From Vespula vulgaris (lineage: Eukaryota > Arthropoda > Insecta > Hymenoptera > Vespidae): a DNA stretch of 64,000 nt. The notes under the pieces were generated by a model. It was not told the DNA's origin. It searched no databases and worked only from the letters and a program-made list of their open reading frames with translations. Numbering within the stretch: the stretch's first letter is position 1; every line of letters begins with the position of its first letter. Below, one piece after another: positions 50,011 through 63,176 of this stretch. The stretch lies in assembly GCF_905475345.1 (NCBI RefSeq), contig NC_066589.1, positions 62,001-126,000 on the forward strand. Reading direction: 5' to 3'. Made by a program: the position numbers and the translations under genes.

Positions 50011-50786
50011 TACAGGGTGAGTTTTTTAAATTGAGATATCTAAATATCTCGATAACAACGTATTAAAAAAGAAAGTTGCTTTATTTTTCGGAGCAAACGT
50101 AAAAGCATTATTTATTTTTAATGTGGTGTACGCTTTCAAGGTTATTTTAAAGTCAATTTTATATTTTTATGCGGAAACCTATAAGTTTTGAAACCGAATC
50201 TTAGTTCAACCAAAGAAATAAACAATTTTTACCTAAAATATTTTTGTATGTCGTCTTTATCTTCGATATTTAACATCGTTTAAACAAAAAACTACGGCAA
50301 ATAGAAATATAAGAGAGAATAGATATTCTTTTGTAGAAAAATATTAATAAACATTCGAAACGACGGCCTTCACTTTCTATACACAGGATAGGACAGGACT
50401 AGACAGAATAAGACAGAACTAGACAGGGAAAAGCAAGATAAGACTCGGCTCAGGTCGGCTCGGGTTAGTTATTCCGATCGGTCAGTAAGTAGCCGATACC
50501 AATTATTTTGCAAACGATACATAGTAACAATTTTTTATCAGATATGATTTTAATTGGAAATGATCACTGCTATATAAATATGAATAATAACAAAAAAAAT
50601 TATAGATACTTATTTAAAAAGATTATATTTACTTTCATAACTGTAAAAGATCACGAGTAAAAAAGAAATGTTTATATGCACTTCGTAGCTGACTAAGAAT
50701 CATGCAAATTTTTCTTTATAAACTTTCTCGTAACTTTAATCAGTTGTGAGATATTTGCTTGGATATCTATGGATAGACACCCTGTA
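50011..50786. mobile_element. TA-flanked terminal-inverted-repeat element (mariner-type MITE)
   Basis: Left end TA-CAGGGTG (TA 50011-50012) and right end CACCCTG-TA (TA 50785-50786): exact 7-bp outer termini flanked by the TA dinucleotide that Tc1/mariner elements duplicate. After the outer termini the inverted similarity continues imperfectly for about 40 bp (GATATC and AAATATCTC on the left; their complements on the right). The 772-bp interior has no transposase reading frame, so it is non-autonomous. A degenerate GACAGG/AGACAG repeat sits inside at about 50385-50470. Age and family unknown. Confidence 0.6.
50385..50470. repeat. Degenerate short tandem repeat
   Basis: Imperfect repeats around GGACAGGACT / AGACAGAATA / AGACAGAACT, then two CTCGG-type units (ACTCGGCTC, GTCGGCTCGG). 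Confidence 0.7.
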
Positions 50787-51900
50787 TATATCTATACATA
50801 TATATCTATGTATATCTCTCCCGCTCCATCCCTCACTCTTATTCTTTGTCTCTCTCTCTCTTTTTTTTCTATTCGTGGAATAATTTCGGAGATACTGACA
50901 ATAAGTTAAAAGAGCTGTTTCGAGGATGAACGCGTAGAGCACGTCGACGTCTCTATATCGTAAATTATTTTCTTCTCGGACGTGTATCCGTGTAGCGATA
51001 AATTCAGGATATCATTTTTCGACGTTGTTCTATGATTTATTCGACATAGCCATCGTCATCGTGAACTCCAGATTCTATTTTCCAATCGTGATATACATAC
51101 ACAAAATACATGTTCGAATCAGTATTTCTATATTTTTTTTTTCAAACGAATCATTGCTTTTTCTTTTTTCCTAATAGGATGTCCTGAAGTTGTAAACAAA
51201 TTTTGAAAATGAAAAATGTCCTTTTAATTTACATAACAATTAAAAATCTGGATATCTCATAAATAAGACAAACTCTTAAGCTCTTTGTAACAATTTCTGT
51301 CATAATTTGAACGTTTCTTTTTTTTTGTGTTGATGATTGCTTAGAATACAAACACACTTTTTATTGACTGCAGTGATTTTTTTTCAATAAAAGAAGATAT
51401 TTTTTTACGGTGTTCCCACGATAGCACGTGCTCAAGGCGCAAAAGAACATCTCATCCTCTATTAGCCCAAATTTCGGTGCGTAGCGTTTAGTTGTATTGT
51501 AGGTATAGTAGGTAGTAGTATAGCGATGTGTTACGTTTTCGTAACCCTCACCAAATGCGATCCTCGACGGTTTAATGTTCCTGGATTTGCCTTGGGTAGT
51601 TGTAAGGATGATACATCTATGGTATACATTAAGCTACTGTGTTTGGCTTTTCTATTAGGCTAATCAAGACCGTGACTGTGAATACACGGAGTAGATGCTA
51701 TGTATGGAGAGGAATACGGTTTGGAAGAAGGACTCTCACCTCCCCCCTTTACACTCCCATCATATACCCTCTTGATACCCTCTTTACACCCTGCACGTCG
51801 TCTCTGTCTTGGCTATGTGCTACCATGGTCGCGTATCCATGGCGAAATCGATGCCCTCGCGAGAATAGGTTGAAGCAAGCTTGAGTGAGAGGGTGTGTGT

Positions 51901-51952
51901 GAGAGAGAGAGAGAGAGAGGGAGAGAGAGGGAGAGGGAGAGAGAGAGAGAGT
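51901..51952. repeat. (GA)n microsatellite, purines on + strand
   Basis: Interrupted GA run with GG interruptions, preceded by GGTGTGTGT. Confidence 0.9.
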
Positions 51953-53365
51953 GAGGATAACGTGAACATGTCGATATCTCAACTAACATCGAGGATACGC
52001 ACGCGGAATCCAGCGACGTCAAACCTTTACTCTTGTATGTCGACGCTATGTCGTTCAGGTACATGCAACTCAGCTTCGTTTTATTCCGATGCCGTTCGTG
52101 CGATTGACGTGCTACAATGATGACTTTACCTACCTCTGAGAGTCAGATTATTCCATCTATATATATATGTATTCATATGTATACGTATGTATGTATATAC
52201 CGAAGTATATAGAATGGATATAAATGATTAATATAAATTTTATGAGGCTGATTAGAATTCGTTTGAAAGAAGATACATGGTGTATAGAGGTAATCGTGGG
52301 ATATGACCATCTTTACTTATATTTTCTTGAGTATATTAAGTACTTGATTATTAAATTATCGAGGAAATGATTTTTAAAACATTTTCGATATTGTAGTTCG
52401 TTTGTAGATTTTAGCACGAATTAAACGAAACGAAAATAGAACAAATTTTCAAAGTGCACAAGCAATGAAAATTTTCGATTTTATTTAATTACTTACGTGT
52501 TACACAGTGCACCCTATATATTTGCTCTCGATAATTCCATAATAACGACGAATACGAATACGCCTTAAACAACATGCTCTACCCTCTTTCTGTTTCTCTC
52601 TCTCTCTCTTCGTTCGCATTACAAAATATTGTTCATGATGGGTTGAGCAACAGCTATAAAATGAATTTCACCTCAGCGAAATAGCCGAGCATTTGATTAT
52701 TCGAACAATTCCTGGTATCGTCGTTCTCGTTTTCCTTAACATAATGCAAATAGTCATTATCGTTGATTTTTACGGATGTATTCGTAACTCCGTGTAATTC
52801 CATATTTCCGCGAATAAATTCGCAAAGTTGAAGGTCGCGAGAATTTAATTTGTTTCATCGACGTGCGAAATCTGGCGGCATTTTTTCAACTCGAACGAAA
52901 CGATTTTCACACGTTTTCAGAGGATTCAAATCGAGCGTGGTTGAATTTTATTACTATTAAAATATTAACGTTCAGGATTAAAACATGGGAATATGCGCAC
53001 GCACACATACACACACAAAACATGCGGACTAAAAAAACATACGAGAGAGATATTAATCGTTGATGGCACGAACTCTTGTATTAAAGTCATTATCTTTTAA
53101 TGAAAATGACGCTCTTGTTCCATGGTAATCCGAATCGACGTGTATTTTAAAAGTTACGTTCGTTTCAATGTTTATCTTCTCAACACTTTCATGAGATACG
53201 TTTCTTTTTACTTTTTCTTTTTTTTTCTTTCCGTTATTTTTTTCTTGGAGTATCTCGTGACAATTTTGCTTGAGTCAGGACGTTCTCTGCTCGGTATAGA
53301 AGTCAAATAGAACAGAGGACCGAGAAAGGGTAGTAACAAGAGAAAGGAAGAAGTAGAGCGTGGAA

Positions 53366-53414
<49 letters not shown>
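53366..53414. repeat. (GA)n microsatellite, purines on + strand
   Basis: About 24 uninterrupted GA units. Confidence 0.95.
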
Positions 53415-53416
<2 letters not shown>

Positions 53417-53873
53417 CAGAAGGGAGGAAGTGGGAGAGATAGATGTAACATTCCAAGGACATTCCTAGAAATTCGCGGGACTTAGAAAATTTGTAACTTT
53501 ATAACTTTGGCAATTTCGGTACGCTCAACGGCCACGACGAGAAAGTATTAAGTAGGGTGATGTATGTCAGCAATATACTTAAGGCGAATGTCCGTCGGGA
53601 TTTTAAAGCTGACACTTTGGATCAACGTTCTTCCACGAGAGGTCTTGCACGACTTTGCCCGTGTAATAAGGCAGGGATATTTTTAAGAACGTAAAAATGT
53701 GAATCGTTATGCTTCATTTCGTTCTCGTGTTTCGACCTATCTTCTATCTACATTTATTTTATTCTCTTTTTTCTTTCTTATTTAATATTCAAGAGTGAAA
53801 AAAGGGATCTTCTTCGTAGATCTAAAACATAACTTTTTCGATATTAGTTATAATATTACAAAAATAAACATGG

Positions 53874-53874
<1 letters not shown>

Positions 53875-53965
<91 letters not shown>
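53875..53965. repeat. (GATA)n then (GA)n compound microsatellite
   Basis: About eight GATA units followed without break by about 30 GA units. Confidence 0.95.
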
Positions 53966-53970
<5 letters not shown>

Positions 53971-54655
53971 GCAATATCGAAGATTATGATCGTTGATGAA
54001 TAGATAAGGCAAGGTAACGACGCTTTATATTAGCATATATTATGGACACATAGCTTGAGGAACCGATTCAAATGAGATAAGAATACCGTTAACAAATCTG
54101 TTTTCGAATCGTGAGTAAAAAAGAAATGAACATAAACGGATGATAGTTTTTCTCTCTCTTTCCTTCGTATCGTATCGTATCGTTTATGACCGATTATAAA
54201 TTTTTCCGACTATAAAAGTTAAAGAGTTGGGATTTTATAATGGAAGATATATAGCACTGATAAGTTTCTCAAATTAAAAAGTAAGCGTGCGTGGCCGTGA
54301 GTCGAGCCTAATGAATCTCGTTTAAGGACTTTAATTATCGTAACATATACGTTTAAAAGGGTTGATTATCATAGCTTTTCACGACGAATAAGTACGTATG
54401 TATACTGCAGATTAATTTTTCAACATATTTATAGAACGTAAGTTCATATGTATGTACGTATATAGATTTATAATAGTTAACGACAATTTATAAATGATGT
54501 CAAAAATGTTAGTGAGATAAAAAATTTATATATATATATAGGTATCTATACGTACGTAAGTACATATATGTATATCTCGGATAAAATATTCGGTGGAAAA
54601 GTTGGAATTATTTTGAAATTGTATGAGGTGAGAGATTTGTACATGAGAGAAAATG

Positions 54656-54662
<7 letters not shown>

Positions 54663-54726
<64 letters not shown>
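54663..54726. repeat. (GA)n microsatellite, purines on + strand
   Basis: About 31 GA units, followed by an A-rich run. Confidence 0.95.
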
Positions 54727-54730
<4 letters not shown>

Positions 54731-56850
54731 AAAAAAATAAAAAATATATGATCGGAAGCAAGAGTTCGCGACACGTCTCATTGCGAGGCGGTTTTATCTT
54801 CTCCGTTTTGACGATCGACTTTATCGGAAGTTCAAAATAAAATAATATTTTCGTTGGATACGTGTGTTTTTCGTTTTTCCAGTAATTGGCAGCGACGATG
54901 TACGCTTTCACAATGACTGGACGTTATTGCGTGGATACTTCACGCTCGATTTTCGAGTGTCAATTAAAATATGTGATGGGAAATGTCGAAACAATGCATC
55001 TGCCAGTTAACTGTACCCGCGAGAATATCGAGCCCCGATCGAGCTATCGACCAACACGAGCAGACGACTGCATTTTGCTTCTCTCTCTATCTATCCCTCT
55101 TTCATTTTTTTCCCTATTTCTTTTAAAACCAAGTTTGTTTTTTAACACATTGAACCATCGTTTCGAACGCAATGTTAAAGCGCGTTGTGATTTTAATAAA
55201 TCAGTAACTGGAAGACCGAGCATCGCTTGGTAAAAAGTATAACAAATTTTATATTTTGCTGTTATTTCCAAAAATTGAAATATTAAATTAGGCTCGATAC
55301 AGTTTATTCTTATACATTTGTATAATTGTATAACTTATATGTATATATATACATATATTTGTAAATTTTATCTAATTATTATTTTATTAAACGTAAAAAT
55401 GCACAGAAAACGAATCTAATATTATTAAACAAAACTTTTATACTAGTATATTTGTATATTTGTTAATTTCATCTTGAAAATATCTGGGCCTAAGGATATT
55501 GATGAAATGGGATGAATAGGATATTGTGACAATCTATACCCACTTTACATTTAGACTACCACTTTTATTTATATTCTCTGTACGTATAAATCACGATTAT
55601 GTAATTATATAAGGTAACATACATCAATACGAAAACAATACAAGGGATAAAACGTTCATTGTTTCTTTTAGTTATTCACGCAGTTTCGCATTAGCTACCG
55701 AACATATCGCTTTATATGATAGAGTGTAGAGAAAATAGAGAAAATAACAAACACATCCATGAAATATTTTTATTTTGCTCGACCTACATGACATACCTCA
55801 TTCATTGTAAACAAATTGTGTTTATAGGAATTTAATAACCCTCAATTAGTACGAATAATCGAAGTTGTAGGTATTATAAAGTCAGATTTAATCGGTTATT
55901 GGACGTAACTTTTTCAAAGGAGAAGTCCTTTCACGTTTCGAGACAATCCCTTATTCAGGCACGTTATTCAGGTTCTTATTAAAGGCACCGCCAATTTCAG
56001 GGGGAGAGAAACCAGAAAGAAAGCAGAAGGTAAGCAGGCTGACAGGCAAGTAAGCAAGTAAGCAGTGAGCAGACAATTGGACAGGCAAGGTCGACAGTCA
56101 TCGAAACGGCCCCATGAATGGTCGTTTCTGAACGGACAGGCGATAGCCGACAGTTCAGAAAAGAAAAGAGGTAGTGTAACAGAGAGTTTCTCTTTCGATC
56201 CTTCTTCTATAGATCGTCGCGGCAGATCGTCATTCTCGATAAGAAGGATCTTAGTAATGTAGCTGTCTGGCCGTTTAATTAAGGAATCTCGAGAATATCG
56301 CTGCTCACAATTTACGGCATACTTACAGTAGGATGAAAGGTTCGGATATTCGGTTGAATCTAAACGATTCCAGATGGACGGCTATGAGTACGAGATCAAC
56401 GCCGTACAGAACAATGATTTCTAATCGGCTTTCGAGGGTCCGTTTGTACAAGCCATGACCTACCAAATATGTTCCCCGTTAAGCGGAGCTAACTGGATAA
56501 TTACTTTGGATATGATGCGATCGTTAACAGCTGACGCCGTGCGTACCGGTGTCTCTCGCATAAATTTTGGAAGATCTCATAGCGAGATTGTTTACCGATA
56601 GTTCGACGATAAAGGTTGAGCTTCTTGATCGAACGTAAATTGATTTTGCTACTTTTTGCCGCGAACCGATTTTATCGAGTTTAACATCACGAAATATTAC
56701 CGGCATATTTCTCTCCTCTTTCGTGATGGTTTAGAAAAGGAAAGTGTCTGCTCGTTCACCGAGAACTTATCTCGTCTCTTCAAATTATTTTCCCATAATA
56801 AGCCTTTCATGACTTACCAAGCGTGGTATTGAAAGGGCAGTGATAGAGCG

Positions 56851-56852
<2 letters not shown>

Positions 56853-56889
<37 letters not shown>
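56853..56889. repeat. (GA)n microsatellite, purines on + strand
   Basis: About 18 GA units, then GA-rich imperfect sequence to about 56935. Confidence 0.9.
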
Positions 56890-56896
<7 letters not shown>

Positions 56897-57795
56897 GGTG
56901 GGTGTAGGAGAGAGAGAAAGAGAGACAGCAGGTGGTAATATGGTAATAAGGTTTCAAACCTGTTTACGGTTATCTCTTCTCCTGATAGAGAAAAGGAGAG
57001 CATCCATGGATTTCAAACTGGTTGAACTGCTCTGGCGAGACCGAACGTTGTAAGAAATCCGATATGCTTTTCCGTTCTCCTTTAGTACATACATACAGGT
57101 ATACACGCATACTCACGTACGTGAGAAGCGCATTCGTTAATTAAAAAGCAACAATCCGAGATACGATTAAGAATCGTAGAACGGATAAGATTACAAGAAA
57201 TACCGATATTATATGACTAGTAGTCGTACTTGAATATCGAGACAGTAAAGAAAAGTTCGAGTATCAATCTTGTTAAAGAGCAATGGATAGATCGCGTAGA
57301 TAGAAAGAGGAATTCTCAGTCACGGAGATACTTGAATTTCTCTTCGGTGAATCTTTGACAATATCCTACCTATGGCAATACGCTAGACGAGAAAGCACAA
57401 CGGCAAATATATCGGCATATTTATCTCTCATCCTCAATCTTCCACGTTATCATGAAAGCAATTTCTGTCGACTCCGAGGGAAATTTCATCTTGTTTTAGA
57501 CAGATATCCACGCGCGTCTCGTGTCATCGTCAGTTACAAAATTCTTTCGGCAATTTCTTCTTTTTCTTCTTCTTCTCTTTCTACTTCTACTTCTCGTACG
57601 TGAGCATAAACCTTGCGAGCTTTGAAAACGAAGAAAAATTTCAAGATATACAACGAGATGCCTTTCTCGGGCGAATAAAGTCGGTTAAAAAGAAAAATTA
57701 CATAAACGTAGATACGTACGTTTATTATGTGTGTCTACCTGGTACTATACGCGTACATTGTGTATACGCGAATATAGGTGTATATGCATATGCGC

Positions 57796-57820
57796 GACAC
57801 ACACGCACGCACGCACGCAT
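57796..57820. repeat. (CA)n/(CGCA)n microsatellite
   Basis: CACACAC followed by four CGCA units. Confidence 0.85.
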
Positions 57821-60308
57821 ACAATATACACATCACAATCGATTCGCGGCAAACCGATGAAAATAAATCGTCGAGTAATTCAACGATTACGTTCGAATAA
57901 AAGTGGCCAATTTATCTTTGATAATCGATGTTTCGCGCGACCTAAAAACGGCTTTTAATTCAGCTCTTGTAACAACGTTATAGTTAACTTTTCAGTCGCC
58001 ACTCAGCGTTTTCTATAGCGATTCTCTCGAGTTACTACGTAAACTCAGGTCTATTTTAATCAAAATAGCTCCGACATTGGAGATTTTCAAGAGAGAAAGG
58101 CCGCTACTGATTATCCTTCCTAATGAGATTAATACGCACGAAAGGAACAATGAGCTTAGAAAGTTTATTGATTTTTCATTAAAAGTTACTTCTTTGTAGA
58201 CCAACTCCAGTCATTTTTCCACGATCGAGTATAATGAACGCAGGTATATTTCTTATTTATCGTTATTCTCTTAAACTAGTCATCGATCGTTGTGATCGTC
58301 TCTTCGCTAGAGAATCGTGCTCGTTTTTCGACGTGAAATGCGAAAGTCGACAGCATTGGTACCGTACTCGAAACCAATACGTTTCGAGTGTCGAGAGTAG
58401 CTACGCGACAATGAAACATAAATCTTAGCGGAAAGGAGCAAATAGCAAGCGACGCTCGGCGACCTTAACAATGATATACAGTCTGTTTCTACGAGGGTCG
58501 GCATCCCCTCTCATTGTCACGATCACTAGTGGTACCGTCGTCGCTTATCCGAGATACAGCAGGGAAATAAATAATAAACTGTTGTGGCAGTTAAAGCTTA
58601 GAAAGAAAGATGCGAACGAGTGTAAAACTCGACAATTTTTATCGTTTGAAAAAACGTGAAGCATCTTAAAACCTGTTTGGTTGGATGACATTAATAATAC
58701 CAATGATCGATATATTATTATTTATTTATGATTGATGTTACGACACTACAAAATAGACAGTTTTTAGAAAGTATTTTTTTTCGTTCTATTCCCTTTTTTC
58801 CCTTTTTTTTTGTCAACACCAGCGACTAATCTCGTACGGCTATGGAAATATGGTGGGACAAAATTTGCTTGGTAGCTCGTCCGAAACTTCGTCGACGTCA
58901 AATCGAACCGGAACCGACACCGATGATATTCAAATCCGTGCTTGCGCGAAAGCAACGGGTGTCGTGCCAGCTTTCGAATAGTAATCTCGTAACTGTTTGT
59001 TCGGTCCGTAACACGGATTGCGATTCATGCGAGGAATTTCACGCACCATCCTAGCTTCTGTTTATTCACAGAGCGACGCCCTTGAACTCGCGAAAACGTC
59101 ATCAAGGTAGAGGAGGTTGCGTCGTATATGTATCTATGTGATTCATTAGCCGAGCGAGAGACAAAGAAGGAAGGATATTTTGATATCTAAAATGAGAGGA
59201 ACGGTTTTTTCGTTTTTTACCTGTCTGTTCTTGCCGACAGCATTCTTAGGATTTCGATCGCATCAATTTGTAAGTTCTGTCGGTCGTAAGGTGACGATGT
59301 TCGTTTGTTCATACGAATTTCATCTCCTCGTCGAACAAAATTCTTTGCCTCTCGAAACTGCCAGTCGGAAGGATTATTATCGTTAGTTTTGTTTTCCTTT
59401 CGTTTACCTACGCACAGACACACTCACATAGGCATACACACAGACACAAATTATATATCTCATATCGTTCCCGGAGGAGATAATCTTCCTGATTTATGAC
59501 GAACGAGTTCGAAAAATCGACGATAGATGTTACATCGTTGCATGTAAGATCGTAGGATGAATTAATATATTTTATCGTTTGATCTCGCAAAGGTAGCCCG
59601 CACGAATAACGATTCTGATGGTTCACGAGTCAAAGAAACGTTTAGGTACAAGTTCTGAGATGTGGTCGGCAAGAGCGTTTACGTGGATGACAGATGAATG
59701 CGTCGGTGAATTCAAACGAACGCCGATAACAAGGCCTCGATGTTTCGCCTCGAGGGAGCCCTTCGAAGATGTTCGGTAATAAGACGATTAAGATTCCGTA
59801 GGAGTCGTTTCAATAATTTCCGACTAATGAAGTCGAGAAACATGAAAATCACCGATCGTTCCGCTCCTTTCACTACCGATGTTTCAAAATACAAATCTCC
59901 TAAGGATGTCAAATTTTCTACACCTTTAACAGAATCCTACGATCACCATTAAACGAACGTTCCTCTAATTGTAAATCTCTCTTCACGGCAATTATACAAT
60001 TCGAAAGAATTTAATTAATTTTCTCGGAGCCTTTTCGTTAAAAAAAAGTCGAACGGAGAAGACTGAATTTTGGACGTTGAGCTCGTGGTCGAACTATTTC
60101 GAGTCAAGAATCGAAAATACTACTCGACGGCTGGCACGAAACACAAAAATCGAAGTTCATCGGGCCGATCGTGAATCTCGATCGGATCGCCGAACGATCT
60201 CCGATTAGTGTCACGCCCCGACCGTCGTCCGTTTATTCCAATAACGAGTTCCATGCCGCTGGTAGAGAAAAGAAAGGGTGCAGAGGAGCGGAAGAGTGAC
60301 GAGCTTTA

Positions 60309-60310
<2 letters not shown>

Positions 60311-60398
<88 letters not shown>

Positions 60399-60417
60399 CA
60401 GAGATAGAGACAGAGAA
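60311..60417. repeat. Long (GA)n microsatellite, purines on + strand
   Basis: About 79 bp of pure GA, then GACAGA / GATAGA variants. Confidence 0.95.
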
Positions 60418-60929
60418 AAGCCAAACGTAACTCGCGCATTGGTCTGCGAAATCGTGTCGCTATTATTTGTCGACGAGTTGATTGTCGATTGGCTACGAAC
60501 GCGTTCGAAGAGAGGTACTAGTAATTATTACGAGCTAGCTGAATTCCAAAGGGCAACAGAGAGTGTTCCTGTCCTACGGAAATGAAGAGACTCGCGATGC
60601 GAGTCGAGCGAGTGTAATGTAACGCTGCGAGCGAATCATTTTCTAATTTGCACGTTGGATTAATGCAACGACGTTCCGCATTTGTGCTTACATATATATG
60701 TATGTTGGTACTTTATAACTAAGTACATATCACTTTTCACCGTCTACCATTTTGGTCTTATGCTCTTGGTAGAACGAAGTCGTGATTTTGTTCCTGCGAT
60801 GGTCGTTTAATAATTAAAGCGCTTATCTGGCTGGCATGAAAGTAGTTTTAACAAAATTGCAGGATATCGCATGGATGTAGTCCGAACGAATGTGTGTACG
60901 CGAACGTAGAGATAGACGTAGATAGAAAA

Positions 60930-60930
<1 letters not shown>

Positions 60931-60991
<61 letters not shown>
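60931..60991. repeat. (GA)n microsatellite, purines on + strand
   Basis: About 30 GA units ending 68 bp before the candidate signal-peptide ATG at 61059. Confidence 0.95.
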
Positions 60992-60996
<5 letters not shown>

Positions 60997-61058
60997 CGAT
61001 CGAGCGGCAAACAGAGGAAGAGAACAGTGCGAGAGTCTCTGAATACCAGACCATCAGA

Positions 61059-61146
61059 ATGGACCACGTACTCCCCATTCTGCCGTTGTTGGTGGTACTG
61101 CAGTTGCTGCGCGGCAGTGCGCGAATGGATCTACAAAATATCGGGA
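61059..61146 (+). CDS. Candidate first coding exon of a secreted or receptor protein
   Basis: ATG at 61059 (context AGAATGG) opens a strong signal peptide: MDHVLPILPLLVVLQLL then RGSARMDLQNIG. The frame stops at 61152, but a GT at 61147-61148 (GGGA|GTGTTT, a weak donor) could splice onward. If real, the remaining exons lie beyond the window or far downstream; the GA-rich sequence before it would be 5' UTR. The alternative is a short chance frame in GC-balanced sequence. Confidence 0.35.
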
Positions 61147-61629
61147 GTGTTTGATGTGCTTCCCCATTTACTCAAATGGCGTGAAATTCGACAAAGCTGC
61201 TGAGTGGCACTGGCTACTAGGCTCGAATGTCCGATGCGACTAGCAACCAACGATGGCACCCTTTCCGCAAACTCCCATCTATCCCACCTATACTCTCTCT
61301 TTCTCTGTCATCCTCCCTCTCTCATTCTCTCCCTGACGCACCTCACCCACGGCATTTTTCTCATTCAACCGCTCGCCCTTCCGGTGGACCGCGAGCTCTG
61401 GCATACCCTTTTAAAGCATCACCGAATTTCATTTGGCGCTCGGCACCAGCTGATTAAATGCTTCTACCGGAGATGTAAATTCTCGCCCGCGGGATAAATG
61501 AAACGCGCGTCGGAAGTACTATCCGTTACTACCATGTCCCGTCCCTTTGACTTTTCGTCTTCGAAGCCGCACAAACTCATCCGATCTCGCATCACTGATA
61601 TCATCTTCTTTTTTCATTTCTCTCTTTTT

Positions 61630-61634
<5 letters not shown>

Positions 61635-61665
<31 letters not shown>
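61635..61665. repeat. (CT)n microsatellite, pyrimidines on + strand
   Basis: About 15 CT units; the only long tract of this class with pyrimidines on the + strand. Confidence 0.95.
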
Positions 61666-61669
<4 letters not shown>

Positions 61670-62404
61670 CTATCTCTTTTAATTCAACATCGCGGAATTA
61701 TACGTGAACATTTTCCAAAAGCATAGATCGTTAAAGTACGTTAAGGTTTCCTTCCTTATATTACGTATGTCTGTACATATGCATTTCGTATCCCAACGAA
61801 ATCATTCATGATAAAACAAAATTGTTCAAAGAACGTTGATCGGAGAAAAAAAATTCCAGATGTTTGCGAGACTACCAAGTTGGCCACATGCGTGGGTTTC
61901 TCTTGCGATAAATCTTCTTATTAGAAGAATGCTACTTTACACACTGACGCTATTTATTTGCACGAGAGCACGAGCCAAATCGCCTTCCTAGAAAGCGATT
62001 ACTGTTAACACGTGTAATGATAGCGATGGTTTGTTAATGGCGAAACAAGAGAGAACGAATAAAAAATCAAATTCTTTAAGTTCTACTCTCGGAACTTTGT
62101 TTTGTGTTCTTTTCTATCATCATTGTCGCACGTATGCGCAAAAACAGGCAGAAACACAGACATACACAGATGGGCGCGTCATTTCTTTCTCTCTTTTTCT
62201 TTTACTTGCCCCGGCCAGTTAATAAAAACCACAGCCCTAGGGTAAAGATTAAATCGCGAGCGGAACTCCCTTTCTCTCTTTGTTCTCCTTCACGCAGAGA
62301 GCTCGCTATCTTTCATCCCCGGAGGCGCAAGGCCTTCCTCTACTACGAGGATAACTTTTACCCGACGATTTCGCCGTTGAAAGCGTTAATCTCGTCCATT
62401 GGTT

Positions 62405-62490
62405 CGAAAGATAGAAAAAGAAAAAGAGAGAGAAAGGAAGGGAGGGCAGGAGAGCGAGAGAGAGAGAGAAAGAGAAAAAAAGAGAGAGAA
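62405..62490. repeat. GA-rich imperfect repeat
   Basis: Purine-only or nearly purine-only + strand with GA and GAAA units. Confidence 0.85.
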
Positions 62491-63137
62491 GCGGTCGAAC
62501 GAGAGCGCGAAAACATAATCGCGGCGTGATTGCGGGTCATGGGTAGGTGATTTAGACACCAGCGTTCGGTACGGAGAGGGTCGGAAGTGTCGATGACGCC
62601 TCGGCTGCACTCGGATCAAGGATACGAAGGGAGCTGCACTAACACGATGGTGTAGGACTCGTTTACTCGTAAGCCAAGCGTATACCTATCGAGACCTCTT
62701 TATCGTCACGCATACACACATAAACGTATGGCGTAGGGATTTGTAAGGGTATCGGTAGGGGTAACTCTAGCGAGCGAAAATTCGTCGGTAAATATGCACG
62801 CCCACCTTTTCGATTCTCCTCGTCTCTACACACCTATCTCTACCTCTTTCCCCTTCTACTTTCCTTCCCTACCCTACTCCTCTTCCTCGTTGTAACCCCT
62901 CGATTCACGTTCGATCCCAGCTTCACGATAAAATAACAGAATAATCCCCGGGTATATCGACGTCGCTCTACCACCGCCGCTGGCACATTCAATTCTACGG
63001 AATCTCGTATCATCTGATATACACTTAATCCCTCGAGTGAAACAGTGACTGCGCCACCAATTCCGACGAGGGAGAGACCGACCGACTTGCCTGCGAAAGC
63101 GAGTCTGCTTCTGCTGAGCGCGCGCGTTCATGCGAGA

Positions 63138-63176
<39 letters not shown>

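Larger units (their letters stand above)
50787..54600. other. CpG-rich flank with GA tracts, no gene called
   Basis: Non-coding by eye. Contains GA microsatellites at 51901-51952, 53366-53414 and 53875-53965. Open frames here are mostly translations of GA/CT repeats. Confidence 0.5.
54727..60300. other. CpG-rich flank, no gene called
   Basis: 5.6 kb without a convincing gene. Has a degenerate GCAAGTAA-type repeat at 56030-56090, a GA tract at 56853-56889 and a CACG repeat at 57796-57820. Several 60-115-codon open frames occur but none shows domain signals or clean splice sites. May be upstream or intronic sequence of a large gene. Confidence 0.45.

Noticed and set aside
51511..51535. GTAGGTAGTAGTATAG stretch resembling a let-7-like seed
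   Set aside because: Does not match let-7 (TGAGGTAGTAGGTTGTATAGT) and no hairpin partner was seen.
52990..53462. Minus-strand frames rich in Ser-Leu repeats, also at 54.5-54.9 and 60.8-61.1 kb
   Set aside because: Ser-Leu runs are the complement of GA tracts read as CT; artefacts of low complexity.
54886..55233. 115-codon + strand frame with some balanced codons
   Set aside because: No signal peptide, domain, splice context or recognisable homology; its second half becomes Ser/Leu low-complexity.
56374..56425. Short frame after CCAG reading MDGYEYEINAVQNNDF
   Set aside because: Only 16 codons, no donor or continuation; cannot be told from chance.
60208..60585. 125-codon frame rich in Glu-Arg repeats
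   Set aside because: Almost half is translation of the (GA)n microsatellite at 60311-60417; the flanks show no domain or codon evidence.
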